Shown here piece after piece: positions 24,301-37,673 of a stretch of DNA of 64,000 nucleotides. The position numbers were made by a program, and so were the translations under genes. Positions within the stretch are counted from its first letter, which is position 1. Every line of letters begins with the position of its first letter. The stretch is from Quillaja saponaria (lineage: Eukaryota; Streptophyta; Magnoliopsida; Fabales; Quillajaceae): contig CM055611.1 of the NCBI GenBank assembly GCA_029379385.1, positions 2,356,001-2,420,000 on the forward strand, read 5' to 3'. The notes under the pieces were generated by a model. The model did not search any database and was not told where the DNA came from. It saw only the letters and a list, made by a program, of their open reading frames with translations.

Positions 24301-24795
24301 TATGCTTGAAGCAGCAGTTCCCTGGTCTCCCTCAGACAACTTTAGATATGAGCAAAATCCAATACAACAAGGTTTCTAACTTATTTCATTCTAGATTAAA
24401 GTTCTTCTATTTTGTTGCATAACTTGCATTGCTATTAAAAATGTTGATCCTCAATCCTTAAAACTTATTCTTTTGTCTAGGATGTTGGGAAATCCATTCT
24501 GGAGAGCTACTCAAGAGTGTTGGAGAGCCTGGCATTTAACATAGTCGCACGAATTGATGATCTGCTCTATGTAGATAACTTGACCAAGTATTCTGATCAG
24601 TTTTCATCTCTCTCAACAGTCGGTGTAAACACACATAAGAATGTTTCATTCACACACTCAGTGCCCCTCTCAGGCACCCCATATCGATCTACTTTTGCCA
24701 CTCCAAGCTTTTCCCCTGCACAAACGGTTAGCCCTGCAGAGGGAGAAAGATCACAGTTCATCACTAGCAGCAAGATTCCACAGTGTGGGCTATGA
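21370..24795 (+). CDS. ROPGEF: RopGEF (PRONE domain), 7 exons, truncated by internal TGA
   Basis: Guanine nucleotide exchange factor for plant ROP/RAC small GTPases, acting at the plasma membrane in polar growth and receptor-kinase signalling. Exons: 21370-21730, 21815-21931, 22284-22438, 23499-23573, 23646-23933, 24015-24371, 24481-24795; 555 residues to the first stop. The N-terminal 120 residues are variable and Ser-rich. The PRONE domain (about 121-487) is complete, with [60 protein letters not shown] and the [20 protein letters not shown] block. Exon 4 starts with GTA right after CAG, so the acceptor is easily mistaken. After KIPQCGL comes TGA (24793-24795), where relatives have Gly, and family-like sequence continues in frame to 24957. 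The start may be 21409 (542 residues) because two uORFs precede 21370. The C-terminal tail of this family is regulatory, so truncation could change control rather than catalysis. Confidence 0.9.
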
Positions 24796-24957
24796 GTTAA
24801 GAAGGTTTTGACAGATTATCTTGGCATTGATTCAAAAAGGAAGGACTGTAGCATGATAAAAGTGCCAACAGTTGAAGCTGGAACAGAATTTTCTGACTAC
24901 ATAAAAGAAATAAAGAGCCTAACAGTACAGGAACAAAAACAAAACATGTGGTCTTGA
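24796..24957 (+). other. In-frame continuation of the RopGEF beyond the TGA
   Basis: The RopGEF frame stays open for 53 codons after the TGA, up to a second TGA at 24955-24957. It begins GVKKVLTDYLGIDSKRKDC, which fits the conserved GVKK-L-DYL block I know from RopGEF C-termini. The TGA thus most likely replaces a GGA glycine codon by one substitution. With this tail the protein would have the usual family C-terminus. Three readings: a nonsense allele, stop-codon readthrough, or a base error in the sequence. Confidence 0.7.
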
Positions 24958-27900
24958 AAGCTCATCTCTTGAGCGGGGAGAGGTCATCATCTTGTTTAGT
25001 TTTTGGTTGTAATGATGTAATGAGATGTCTGTAATGGAAGATGAGATGAATATTTGCGTTTTCATGTGTATCCACAGATTTTAACGTATACAAAACAGAA
25101 TTTTTAGTTTTTATGGCTTCAAACTAGGCGTGGTTTTATGGTTTTCCCCTCATTCCGAGAATTGAAAAGGAGCCTCTCACACCCTAACCATACCACTAGC
25201 GACTAGACCAAATGCCCAACTTTGCTGACAAATTTGTATAATTTGATACCTCAGCAGTATTAATATGATTGTTATTAATAGAAAATACAAACCGGTTGGA
25301 TTGAAACGATGCCTCGTAGGAATAAACAATTTTAGTATTTCGAATTTAATATTAACTAGCAAACAATTCTTGTAAATATACGATTTTTAATTTAATTTTT
25401 TCAAATATATCTTTAAACATTAAGTATTTTTGTATGATAAGTATAATGTTTTAATTTATTTTTTTATAAATAAAATATTAAATGTTAAAATGAGATTTAT
25501 TTAACCGCTGCCCTTACTCATTTGTGTTCGATACTAAGACTTTGTGATTGAATTTCATATTCACCAAGGATAGGGATTAATGAGATGGGAGCGAGTTGTG
25601 TCAAGTTGTGTAGGTCATAGACCAATGAGCCTCTTTTGACCAACAAAATAAAAAAAATTAATTAAAACAATTCGTTTAATTTGTTGGTTTGATAATTCTT
25701 CAATATACAAAATACATTTGTATAGTTGTAATTTATAACAGTAAGACAATAAAAAGAAAAAAAAAACTTTGAATGATCATACATAAATATAATGTAAGAG
25801 AACCATCCATTTAAAATGGAATCACAAAAAATAAGAATATTGTTTGATTATTAATTTTATCATAAGAAAAAAATAATAGAAGAAAAAAGGGTACACAAGA
25901 ATTTATTTATTTTTGATACTGAATAAAGAAACTTATTTAGATGAGAGGAGCATATCATAACTAACAACCGAAAATTTTAATATTCTAAATATTATATAAT
26001 TCTCTTAAGGCATGGATTCTCATTGGGTTTTTTTTTTTGGGTACTATTATTGTTCTACATTTTTCAATAAAAACATTGACGTTTTGAATTATCCATGACA
26101 TTGTAAGTTATTATCTTTTTTTTTTTACTATGTGTTAACCTATCAAAACAAATAAATAAAAAATTCATCTAAGTCATGAAGGTGAAATAATGGGTAGAGT
26201 CAGAAAAATGGTTTTGGATATCGTCAAAACAACTGACGAAATATCAATGATTATGTAGAATATATTAAGAAAGATGATTACTTGTCTGTGATTTTTTAGA
26301 TACATTTCAATGAGTTTTTGTTCTTCAAATGAATCCAAGCATACAAATGTACACATGACATTAGGAGTAAGAGAAATTCCTGAAAATGATTGAAAACAAA
26401 TATTAGTTCAAAAAATTACAATAAGCAACGTACCGTGAAATTTTTTTGTAATTGCAAATAACATATTTATTGAACTTGGATAAACATTAATTCACATCTC
26501 ATGTTAGTTGAAAAACTTCATTACCTTTAAACTATCTCCAACTTATAGGTTTGTGAAGGTGATATCAGAGTTCTTGATTTTCAATGTAATAAAATGCTTC
26601 TCATGTTTCAATCTTTTGCAATGCATGAGCATGGCTAATGAAGAACTATTTATATTGTGAAGTTAGAATTTGAATAGCACAAAAACATAAATTATAAGAA
26701 ATAAGAAAAATGTAAGAATGAACAATTTAGAAGTTGAAATGATTACGATAATATTGCTCATTAGTATATCATATATTTATTATACATTTAGAAGAATATG
26801 AAACAAATTTATATTTATTAATATAAGAGATATTTACATTTTATTAAAAAAATTAAAAGTTTCTTATAATTAATATTTCTCATTATTAAAAATAATGTTG
26901 AATATAATAATCATCTTGTAATGGAGAATTGCAATTACGCCACATAACAAATTTGAAATTGTTGTGTGGCTCTTCCGGAATCAAAACCTTTCATTTCTAT
27001 ATATATATAAGTAGCTTAGGTGAAATATTTTGATTTCCTAAAATATTCTTTATAAACATTTAGTTTTCATTTTTATTCCTTTTTAGTTCAACTTCTAACT
27101 ATTTAATTATTACATAAATAACTTTTTAATAGTGGTTGATTATTTTTCTAATTTTCTCTATCATAATAGTAGTAAGATTGAAATTACGTTTTTGCTTGTA
27201 TTATAAATTTTAATAATAATGAACTAATAATAGTTAAATCTTTATATTTAAAAAATTATCTATAATTTAACACTATGTTAATTTCCTTATTTCACATTGT
27301 TTTATCATAGGATTCTAATTTCTTTTGGTTCTATTTTTATTACTAAATTTTAATAATAATACACTATAATAATTTATTTTTTATATTTCACAAGTTATCT
27401 ATAATTAAACACCATATCAAATATCACATTTCTCTTTGATATAATTTATCATATAGAAGTAATTTGGTATGATAGTATTGTTGTTGATTTCTATGAAGTA
27501 TAATTACACTTGCATAATATCTCAATTATTTTTTTTAATGGTTCACCAAAAAGATAAGTTTTTGATTATTTTCAACTCTACTATTAAATATTAAATAAGT
27601 TATTTTCCCCATATATAGTAAAGGTTTTTTTTTTTTTTTTTCATTATATTTGAGTAATGTTGTTTTGTTGAAATATTTTAGAACAATAAAAAACAACGTA
27701 CAAGTAAGATATTAATTGTTCTTATTTATTAGGTTTACAAAACAAGAAAATAGCATAATATTTATAAATTTAATATTTGAGAGAATTTATTTTCTTTAAA
27801 TTAGTTGATTTTAAGGAAAAAAAAATGAGACTTTTAAATTTAAATTAATATTTTGAGATCATTTTGGAAAAAAAAAGAAGAAGAAGTATTTATAATTGTT

Positions 27901-28489
27901 GTTAGCAATGAAATGTAATATTTTATGATAGTAAATTTAATAAAATAAGCCTTGATAATACCAATGTTTGACAAAATATATTTAAATTATTTGTGATATA
28001 AAGTAATTGGTTTCTAAGTATTAATTAAGGAGGATGGAAAATGGATTTTTTTTTTTTTTTTTTTGTCGGCACTGAATTTAACAAGTTTATTATTAGTTAT
28101 ATGATTGTAAATATATATATTTCTTTATATTTTATGTTATTAAATTTTTAATCAAAATTATATTGAATCAACCATAAAGTTTAAATCTAATTGACTTTGG
28201 AGATGATTTTTTTTAGTTCTAATAATTTCATTATAAGGAAAACATCAATCATAATTGTGATCATTACTATTACTCTTATAATTTATTTATTATTAAACAT
28301 GCAAAAATATAAGTAAAATATTAATAGTTAAAAAAAATTAATTTTATAAAACTAAATTAAAAAAAATATATTATGTTAAGTGCTTATAATATATATACCT
28401 TAAGATTTTTATTAACTTTTTCAAAAAAAGAATATATAATTTAAAGTTCGTATAAATATGATTCACGTGCACGTGACATATGAACAATA
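24958..28489. other. AT-rich intergenic with degraded repeats
   Basis: 24958-25090 is likely RopGEF 3' UTR. Beyond it, low-complexity AT sequence without a gene. Around 26995-27430 the composition and phrasing resemble the AT-rich elements at 28491-29291 and 51785-52935, suggesting further members of one degraded family. Confidence 0.35.
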
Positions 28490-28490
28490 T

Positions 28491-29291
28491 GTATATATAT
28501 AAAAGTCACTTATTGATATAACTTTTTTATTTTCTTAAATACCCTTATGAGTTTTTATTATTACATAATTATATTTAGTTGTTATTTTACTTTCAATAGA
28601 CTATTATTATTAAATTTTTTTTCAATTTTTTCTTTATTTAATGTCAATAGGATTATTGTAATTGTTTTAAGACTATTGATTTTTTTTTTTTACTAATTTA
28701 TTCTTAATATTAATAAATCTATCATATATCAATAGTAATTTATATTGAATTTCTCAATTTTTTAATAAGTTCCTAATAATCATAATTTTTTTAGTTTATC
28801 TCAAATTTATAAATTAAAATTTTAATAAATTACTATGAATTAAAAGGAATAATAAGAGTATAGTTTTTATAATCATAATATTGTTGTTTTAATTTTCAAT
28901 TCATAAAAAAATAAAAATATATTTTTCAATAATTATATGTTAATAGTAGTTAAGATTGAATTTTATTTTTCTCTATCTTGTTTAATAAGCTCCTAATAAT
29001 CGTGATGTTTTTAAGCTCTTCTCAAATTTATAAAATAATTAAATTTTTAATAAATTATAATTTTAAGAGTATAATTTTTATGATTAGAATATTATCGTGT
29101 TAATTATTCTTTCATCTTTGTAATTTAAAAAAAAAATTTATATGTTTACATTATGAATTAATTGTTTTTATTAAATTTATTTATTAGTTAAATATAATTA
29201 ACATAGAATATTATTTTTTATTAACTATCTTTTTTTGATATGTATATAAATTATTGTTGAATATATGTGCATGAGCTACGAAAACTAGTAT
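28491..29291 (+). mobile_element. AT-rich element, possibly Helitron-like
   Basis: Similar in phrase order to 52420-52935 and, more weakly, to 51785-52340. Shared pieces include CTTATGAGTTTTTA, AGGATTATTGTAATTGTTTT, ATATTAATAAATCTAT and TTATTTTTTATTAACTAT. The right end reads GAGCTACGAAAACTAGTA; a CTAG-type 3' end is expected of Helitrons, but the preceding hairpin is poor. No Rep/helicase coding. Confidence 0.35.
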
Positions 29292-29292
29292 A

Positions 29293-29293
29293 A

Positions 29294-29340
<47 letters not shown>
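29293..29340. repeat. Compound (AC)n(AT)n microsatellite
   Basis: About nine AC/CA dinucleotides followed directly by about thirteen AT dinucleotides. Likely length-polymorphic. Confidence 0.9.
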
Positions 29341-29345
<5 letters not shown>

Positions 29346-30670
29346 ATCTAAAATCATTTTTAATGTGATCTTGTCTCAAGCCAGTGGGCTAGCTGACCCC
29401 ACTAGATTTTAAAAATATATAATAAGTATATATAAATTATATAATTGCACCCACTAGTTTATTTGAAAAATCATTATGTTCCCACTAATTTGTATGGAAA
29501 AACATTTAGGCCCTTTGATATTTTCAATTTTCATCAAACTAACAATAATTTCTTAGTATACAAATCATTTATCCACAAATAAAAATTATCAAAATAAGAT
29601 AAAAATTAAGATAAATTATATTTTTCCTTTATCAAGTAACATTCTTTTTGCAATAATTATCGTGAACTATGAAATTAGACATACATATAATAACTCTCAT
29701 GAAAAAACTAAAATAATATTATTAAAAACATAATTTAATAAATGAAAAGATTTTAGATTTTAATGAAAATTTTATTAAATATATAATTTGATTTTGTCAA
29801 TATTTGTAATAAACATTAAGCCTAGAGTATAGGATAAAAAAATTTACATTGTTATGAATCACTGACGCAACTGCCTGCCTGTTATTGTCTAATTTTATTT
29901 TTTTCACTCTCGTAGGTGATAATCCTTTTCTTTGGACTTGGGGCCTAGTTACTGTTTTCAAATTTTTAACATCAAATTTCTTGACTTTTAAGGTAATTTG
30001 ATGGAAATTGATAACTAAGTGCACATCCATCACTTGGGGACCCTAAAATCTTAGTGACAACAAAAAAGCAGATTTTTTTTTTTTTTTTTTTTTTTCTACT
30101 AGAGGAAAACCTATATTTGATTTTACTTTTGTGGGCTATTGGTATGTACATTGTACAATTTTTAATTATTGGTACAATAGCACTAATCTTTACTGAAACA
30201 TCAGATCAAGAAAGAGGTTTTTTTTTTTTTTTTCGTAGGTTTGGTAAAGCTATTAGGCTATTTTTCTTTTTTTACATTACAAAAGCTACATATATTAGAC
30301 AATTGACAGTGCAGTAAGTGGTTAAGTATGATGCAAAAACAATCTTTAATTATGCGAAGTTATCTACTATCAGTTTTGGATACAACTTTAAAATATGCTG
30401 AAGGCCGAAGGGGATGATATAGATAGATTCTTTGTGTTGTAACAATTTTTACAATATCAGCCAGATCGATCCTTGGCCCTTTTTTGCTTCAAAAACAAAA
30501 TGAACGAATAATTAAAAAGAAATTTTCACTTTTAGAAGAAGCACTAGCTTGTCACTTCTCAGGCTCATTTTCTACTATAAAACCAGTCAATCTGGGGAGT
30601 ATTATGGCATAGAGTAAGATAGAGCAACATATTCTAGGAGTTGTGCATTGAGAAAAATTAAGAAATTAAT
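29341..30670. other. Intergenic upstream of the LTP pair
   Basis: No recognised gene. Several T-runs (30070-30095, 30217-30234) inflate reading frames. Near 30560-30600 a TATA-like CTATAAAACC resembles that of the intact LTP gene at 33009 and belongs to the decayed promoter of the copy that follows. Confidence 0.4.
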
Positions 30671-31151
30671 TTGGAGGTTTCTACAAAATTCATATGCCTT
30701 GTGGGTTATCTTCTTCTTGTTGTTAGCATTTCTGGCTTGACAAAGCTTATGGTGCTGATGACTGTTGGAAATCTTTGGTAGGTGTTGATGCTTCAAAACT
30801 TGTTAGTTGTGCACTAGCTGCTAAAGATGTAAATGTTGCTGTTCCTGCTGCCTGCTGCCTGCTGTGCTCAGCTTTCTCAAATGACCCAGCTCATGAACTG
30901 TTACTGTCCTGTTATGCTGTCTGTTACTGCCAAAGCTACTGGAATTGTACCTGGAATTGCTATGACTATCCCAAAGCGTTGCAACCTTGCTAGTCGTCCA
31001 GTTGGTTACAAAATGTGGTGGTTAGTATAATCTTATTTAGCTTTATAATAGCTTTTGCTAGAACAAAGAGGCTTAATTTGTTTTACTAGTCTTGTTGTTC
31101 ATCTTAGTTTTACTATATAATCGCTTAAATGCAGCTTACACTATGGCTTGA
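30671..31151 (+). pseudogene. Lipid-transfer protein pseudogene (tandem copy)
   Basis: Decayed duplicate of the intact LTP at 33092. The start codon position holds TTG (30671), followed by GAG GTT TCT ACA AAA TTC, matching the intact start. A frameshift in the signal-peptide region (near 30742) moves the mature part to another frame. There DDC and a stretch equivalent to the second cysteine remain. A second shift occurs at a CTGCCTGCTGCCTGCTG stutter (about 30845-30863). Beyond it the third frame keeps ATGIVPGIAMTIPKRCN and RPVGYK. An extra A at GGTTACAAAA shifts the frame once more at the last cysteine. The intron and tiny second exon (31135-31151, PYTMA) are still recognisable. At least four lesions make it non-functional. 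Confidence 0.88.
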
Positions 31152-33091
31152 ATAAAGGGAGGTGGATGTGGATGCAGTGAGATCAAGCTACAGATGTGTT
31201 TCCAACTTGCTTCATTTCAAATATCTATGCTTGCCAATATATGCAGCAAGCTCACTTGTATCATGGAAGTACTATGCAACTATGTTAGTGAATAAATTTA
31301 ACTCATTAACCTCTCTCTCTAATATCTTTTCTTTAAATCTCAGTAACAAACCAGAAACTAAGCAAGGATGCTAAGATGAACTTGGAACTTTAATGCATTG
31401 TATTTGAAGATGATTTTTAGAAATTAAAGCAAGGGAGTGATGTTATGGTCATCAACTCATATACATGTTTAATATAACTAGTTATAATTTTCATGACAAA
31501 AGTATGAAGAATTTATCACTACGTACTCTCTTGAGATAGAACTCGCTTACTTAACACCCATGTGTGAGAGAATAACATTTAAATAGTCACTCTAGTTTAA
31601 AATTGAGGTAAAAATATTATTTTTTTTAAACAAACTTTTGTCATAAGCTTAAGTTCCAAATTTAGGGTAAAATTGAAGTCCAATAAAATGGAGGTAAAGT
31701 CAATCATTGCAGCCTCACCTTTAAGCAGGTTGTTCATCTTGTTCATTGCTTCTTTGACATTCCACTCCTTTCCTAGATGCAACTATAATGAATATAACTT
31801 GTAATTTTGTTGTTCAACATTCAACAGTACATAATTCTTTCTTTAGTTTTTTTCTTTGTAAAAGTTTCACACTAAATGTAGAAACTAAGCAAAATCATTC
31901 AAGAGTTCAACTGTCCTATATGTAGGGTACTGCCCCTTGCGTAGGAAAAGTGTCTGCCAACCAGTGGACTTTAAATTGGATTACTGTACATCTAGAATTT
32001 CAGCCCATTGTTAAGCCTTGTGGCATGGTCTTTCACTGTGTCAATGAAAGAGGAAGACTTAGGCAGCCCAAGTAATTCAGATTAGCCATGCCCTTTACTG
32101 TTGTCCTAGTATCTGCTTTTAACTCATTCTTCTCCTTTTCAATAACACTAGGTTACACTGCAAGTGTGAGAGATTTTCTACTAATTTTTTGGTCAATTAT
32201 TGTCTCAAAGATGAAGTTATAAATGTGTAAGAATGAATTAATTCAAATTGTGGATGTCTTTTTAATTAGTTATAACTTGTTTGACACATAAAATTATAAT
32301 TTTACAATTAAGTGATCAAAAGTCAGATTTTTATCTACTCATTCTCATAATAAAATTATTTTATAATGATACGATGAAAGACATATTCTCCACTTGAACA
32401 AGTGTAATGGCTTACACATACGTGTGTAGTATGAGAAATCAGCTTTTGACAAATGTTGTCAGCCTATTTTCTACTTGTTGCAATATTTACAACAAGCTAG
32501 ACTATATTGTATAGAGGACAAGGGGAACTCAGTCTTCGATAATTCTCTGATGTCAACAACTGCTAAGCAACAGTAACAGTTTCTTCTCTTGGATTTTTAT
32601 GAATAATGAGATAAATTGTGCTATGTCTGACAATCTTCAATTTGATCACTTTGGAGGAGGTTTTTTGGTAGTGTTTTGAGGTTGTTGGCTCAAGTTGATG
32701 ACACGTTGTCACAAATAGAAATAGGTAATTGGAAGTGACTCTCAGTTTAATGGGTTGGCAATAGTGTTCAGATAACTGAGTGAGGTGGCCAGTAATGGTA
32801 ATATCTATAATGTATATATATAAGAAGAAAAATGGTGTTCGTAATGGACACACCAACCTTGATTGGACTAAAAAGAAATATAATGTGTTGAGGTCCATTT
32901 TCTTAAATGCAAAGTGGGCAATAATAAAATTGAACCCTCGTTCTATTGCAAGCTCCATTATTCCGAGGTGGGGTTACTGGATTAAGCACTTAAGAAGCCA
33001 TCTTGGGCTATAAAAACCATTCCAGTTGCTGAGAATAATTGCATTGAGAGAATTCCAAGAACTTGTGCACTGAGAAATATATATACCAAAA
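31152..33091. other. Spacer between LTP copies, promoter of the intact copy
   Basis: 31152-31430 resembles a 3' UTR of the pseudogene. The rest has no gene. A TATA box CTATAAAAACC lies at about 33009-33019, some 75 bp upstream of the intact ATG. Its leader (TTGCATTGAGA, CTTGTGCACTGAGAAA) is repeated in the leader of the pseudogene. Confidence 0.5.
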
Positions 33092-33544
33092 ATGGAGGCT
33101 TCTACTAAGTTCATTCATATCTGCCTTTTGGGATTGCTTGTTTTCGTTGGTATTGCAGGGTTCGGTAGAGTAGAAGGTGCAGGGGAATGTGGAAAATCTA
33201 GCCCAGATAATGAAGCTTTTAAGCTTGCTCCTTGTGCTACAGCAGCACAAGATGAAACGTCAAATGTCCCTGACAGTTGCTGTGCTCAAGTCAAAAGAAT
33301 TGGCCAGAATCCAAGCTGTCTATGTGCTGTTATGCTTTCTAACACTGCCAAGATCTCTGGCATCAAGCCTGAGATTGCTATGACCATTCCCAAACGTTGC
33401 AACATTCCAAATCGCCCAGTTGGATACAAGTGTGGACGTAAGTATTTTTATTTACCCTTTGTCTTTTATGTCTTTGTTTTATTTATAGTAAGATTGCTCG
33501 TATAACCATAAATTGCCAAATTTGCAGCTTACACGCTGCCTTGA
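33092..33544 (+). CDS. Secreted eight-cysteine lipid-transfer-like protein, 2 exons
   Basis: Small secreted protein of the plant LTP / trypsin-alpha-amylase inhibitor superfamily; such proteins bind lipids in the apoplast and are implicated in cuticle formation or defence signalling. Exons 33092-33437 and 33528-33544; 120 residues. A signal peptide spans about 1-29 (hydrophobic ICLLGLLVFVGIAGF, cut near VEGAGE). The mature part has the complete eight-cysteine motif: C-x14-C-x14-CC-x11-CxC-x24-C-x10-C. The second exon supplies only the last residues, PYTLP, so the protein would be mis-ended if the intron were ignored. This ending (CGPYTLP) is typical of a plant subgroup distinct from classic type 1 nsLTPs; I do not assign a type number. 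It lacks a GPI-anchor tail. It is the working member of a tandem pair. Confidence 0.92.
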
Positions 33545-35601
33545 GGACAGCAATTGAAAAGCAACGGACTGGGAGTGGAGTACTAAGAGCTGATAGCTAA
33601 TACTGTAGTAGCAACTTTGCTGCTTTGTCCTGTAACTTTTAAGCAATAATTGCTTGCAGCTCACATGCTTCATTCTGAATAAGATATGCAATTTCATGTG
33701 TGTAACTGTCTTTTAAGAAACATTTCCCATCTGCACCAGTTTTTATCAATCCCCAAACATGGCTTATGGGTCAATAAAAAATCTTTTAAAAAGATGAATT
33801 TGATGAATAACATGATTAGCTATTGAGGGAAGGCGTTCATTTTAACATCAACATCAGATTCAATCAAATCCAAAATGTGGTTAGGAATCCTTGTCATCAT
33901 CCAGAAATCTTTTTTAACGACCTGACTTAACGACCACTGGGGTCTATACTTTGTATAGGGAATAACCTCAAGACTAGGTCGGATAAGAAATAGAATGGAC
34001 AAATTTGGTTACAAACTGTGGACAGTTTGCAAGATAATTATGCTTGCTGGCCCACAACCTATGAAGAGTGTTTTAACTTTATGCAAGCGTGGCACCTCCA
34101 ATGAAAACTACATTCTGCAGAAGGAAAAGTAGCTCATGAACCATAGGTATCTAATATTTTCAGGAAGACAAACTTCAATGAAGAATGAACAGGAAACTGA
34201 AAATGATGACAGGGAATTTTAGGTTGTCAATTTTCTGAGCCATCAAGCTCAAAGGATTTGTTGCAAGTTGCAGAATCAAAAACCCTGGTCAGTCTTCTGG
34301 TTGTAGAAAGAAGACAAGGTGATCTTAGAGAATCACATACATGTGGCTAGAAAATACTATCAAATATGGTGGCAGTCAAAATTTGGTATCAGAATCTCAA
34401 AGATCATAAAATTTAATAACCACAGATGCAAAAGAGGCCTGTCCAGAGCTAAAATCTAAAACAGAACAACACCAGAAGAGAAAGTTCAGTCATGCATTAA
34501 ACTGAGTAGCTGATAATACAAGGTGTCCCAAAACCATACATACTTTCCAAGAAGATGAAAAAGTACTATATTATTTACAGTGAAGTAGTAAGAAATGCAT
34601 ATAACTATAGGTAGATTATGATTCTGTTGTTTTGGATGGAGAAAGCAACAATCAGCCACCCACAACTTTGACTTCTAATTCTCTCTTTCATAAACAAGAT
34701 AGATTAAACTGCTAATCTACGCTCCTATTTACCTGCAAGAAAGCACGCAATAGGCAAAGAGTAATTAGTAAATGTCATTCTAAAATAAGCAACAAATCCA
34801 ATACACATAATAACTTTAATTAACACTCCTGAGAATGTCTAGATGGCTATACAACTACATGATCTTCACAAGAAATAGGAGAAAAATCTATCTTCCATCC
34901 ATCCAAGCACTATAAGGTGGATTATATCAGGGAGTTGTTGTATTTCCCTCTTCTTAGCTGTTTATTTATTATCTAGGACCACTAACTCTTGATCAAGACA
35001 ACAACTTATGTGTTCCCAACCTTGTCAATGATTAGTTGAGATTTGAGAATAATATGAATTTTTTAAACAACACCTTTGGTTGCATTGTCTAATTGATGTA
35101 ACCATTATCTAGTAGTACTTCTTATGTAAATTCAAACCCTTCATACAAAATATCTGCTGAGGATTCGGCAGGACGAGATAGTTATCTCCCAACTCCTAGC
35201 CTGTTTAGCTTTCAAACAAACTAAATTTTACATTTCAAAGGACAACATATAGTTAACAGGATTCTGAAGGTAACTTCAATTCTTGATGCTAGATTGAACT
35301 AAAAACACTTCAACTTGAGATACGTGAAGAAAAGATAGACAAGTGTATGAACAATACAACTTCAACTAGCTGGCTGTAGTTCCACTGCTTTTGAGAGTAC
35401 GCCTAATAGATAGGTTATATAAGTCCAAAGCACATCAAGGAGGAGGGAACTTGGACCTCAAACACGTATATAGTACAGGACAATATAGAACTAAGCATTA
35501 AATGTAGTGATAGGCTGTTCCACAATATACTAAGAGGTAAAATATCTTAGCAATTTTTTTAAAGAATACCTCGATGAGCATATTCATCAGCAAGTGAGCT
35601 C
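33545..35601. other. Convergent intergenic region
   Basis: Contains the LTP 3' UTR on one side and the likely long 3' UTR of the minus-strand serine-rich gene on the other. No open frame with family resemblance was found. Confidence 0.4.
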
Positions 35602-37642
35602 TTAATAATAGAGAGACCCTGTAGACGGAAAGTTCAAAGGAAGAGAAAAGTATATTAATGAACTAGAAACCATGCATCTATTGGAGAAGTACTTGTCATA
35701 CCTTGCCACCAGTTTCCTCGTGAAGCACTTCCTGAATCATCTTCTCCCCCATCTTTCTTGTGCTGATATATAACAAAGCATGTTAAGAATACAAAATGTA
35801 GAAAATGATCAATCATGTTGAATAGCATATACCCGATAAAATTTTTAAGTTGACTGTATCTTGACAATACCAGCCCCAGGATACTTTCCTAAACTATACA
35901 CGAGGCTAGCATAAACTACCTATGAACCAAACTCTCTTCCTGATGCCATCTAACGTAAAATACAACAGATTTCATCTCTAGGGTTCTCCAACCAAAAAAA
36001 TATGTATATATTTCATTTGCAAGAAGCACTCTTGCTAGAAAATAGCTCCTGCTATTTATAAAATAAATCCAGGGCATATTTTTCAATGTTCACAGCTCAT
36101 ACTACCCATCCTTTTACAGTTTGGTTCTTAGGATTTGCCTCTGAAATAACTCTGAGAAAAATGTACTGTAATCACATCTACGATAAAATATGCTCACCAT
36201 AGAGTTCAACTCGGTGTTCTGTGTACTCTGGGGTTGAGAGTAGATGTCTTGTCCACCATAATAGATAGATGAGCTCAGATGACATGGTTGCACTTTTTGT
36301 TCCTGATAAATGGAACTCGTATCCCTATTCGGCGTGCTCTGGAATTCACCTTCATTTCTCCTGAAGGTACCTTCTGCATCGCCAGCAGGGATGGAGTAGT
36401 GAGACATTTTTCAACACACAAATAAAAACTTAAATGTCTTTAACTTTTAATATAAAATTATAATCTGAATAATTAGGTAGGAAATCCGAAGAATATATGA
36501 TATATTAGCTTTACATCTGCAAAGTCTGTGTATGAAACTTATACTGACAGAATATTTTTTCTGACTGAAATTTAGTACAAGAATCCTATGAATATCATTT
36601 TTCATAGAATTTATAACTAACAATGAACCAAAAGGAAATTTAGAAGCCAGAACAACAGCTTTAAACAGGAAACTTTCAAAACAAACCATAATTTTTCCAT
36701 ACTGTACTACTACCATATATGATCATATTAATAATTTTTTAATAGGTATGATCATATACTGTAGAAATACTGTAAAGAAAAAATTATGAAACCCTATTTA
36801 TTACTACCATATATGATCATATCAACAATTACTTTCAAATTAACTGACCTGAATACAAAAATAAATATGGAAAGAGCCCAAATTAAAATATAGGTACCTG
36901 GAGTTGCAATTTTGGAGTTCCACGCCTCACTGGCAAAGTCTTGCCTTTTCCCACTCACCTCAGAGCGCACAGATTCTCTTCCTAATGCCTAAATCCACAA
37001 AAACAATTAAATCTGAGAGCGATTTTAACATGAACAGACATGCCATGAACTTGACTTAGTTTTAGACAATGATTATAGCCAACGGTGATTTGAAGCAAGG
37101 CTTCCAAAGCAAATTATATTCTATCTTCGTCATTTAGTAATAAATTCCCATTGTCGGTTATCCTCTGTTCTTCTTCATATATCTGAATTCTCCACACCTT
37201 CCACCAACTATGACTATCAAACGACTAAAAGTTTATCATTTTTTAAGAAAACCCATAATTCCATAAAAATAAAAATAAATCATATACACGGAAACCATAA
37301 TTGGCTCACCAAAAAGAAAATGAAAGGAACCAAGTTAGAAAAGGTAACAATTGAAAGTTATTATCTTTCGGCAGAGCACAGCTATATTGAGGAAATCAAC
37401 AGCATAACCAGGAAATGCAGAAAATGTACAAACATTTTTGGAAAAATAAATAAATTGAAATATCGGAATTTAAAACCAAACAAAAGAACAACTGCCTATT
37501 CAAAAATTAGGAATTAACAGAGAAGCGCCTGAAAAAAAAAAAAACCAAAACAATACCTTTGAGGTAGAAGCAAATATAGACCCGAAAATCCCCGAAGACG
37601 AAGATGGGTATGACTCCTTGGAACCGAAAAGTTCAGAAGTGA

Positions 37643-37673
<31 letters not shown>

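Noticed and set aside
30054..30317. 87-codon plus frame with hydrophobic stretches
   Set aside because: Most of its length comes from T-runs read as Phe; no family resemblance.
32563..32958. 131-codon minus frame between the LTP copies
   Set aside because: No known domain, no start context, and it overlaps AT-rich promoter sequence of the intact LTP gene.
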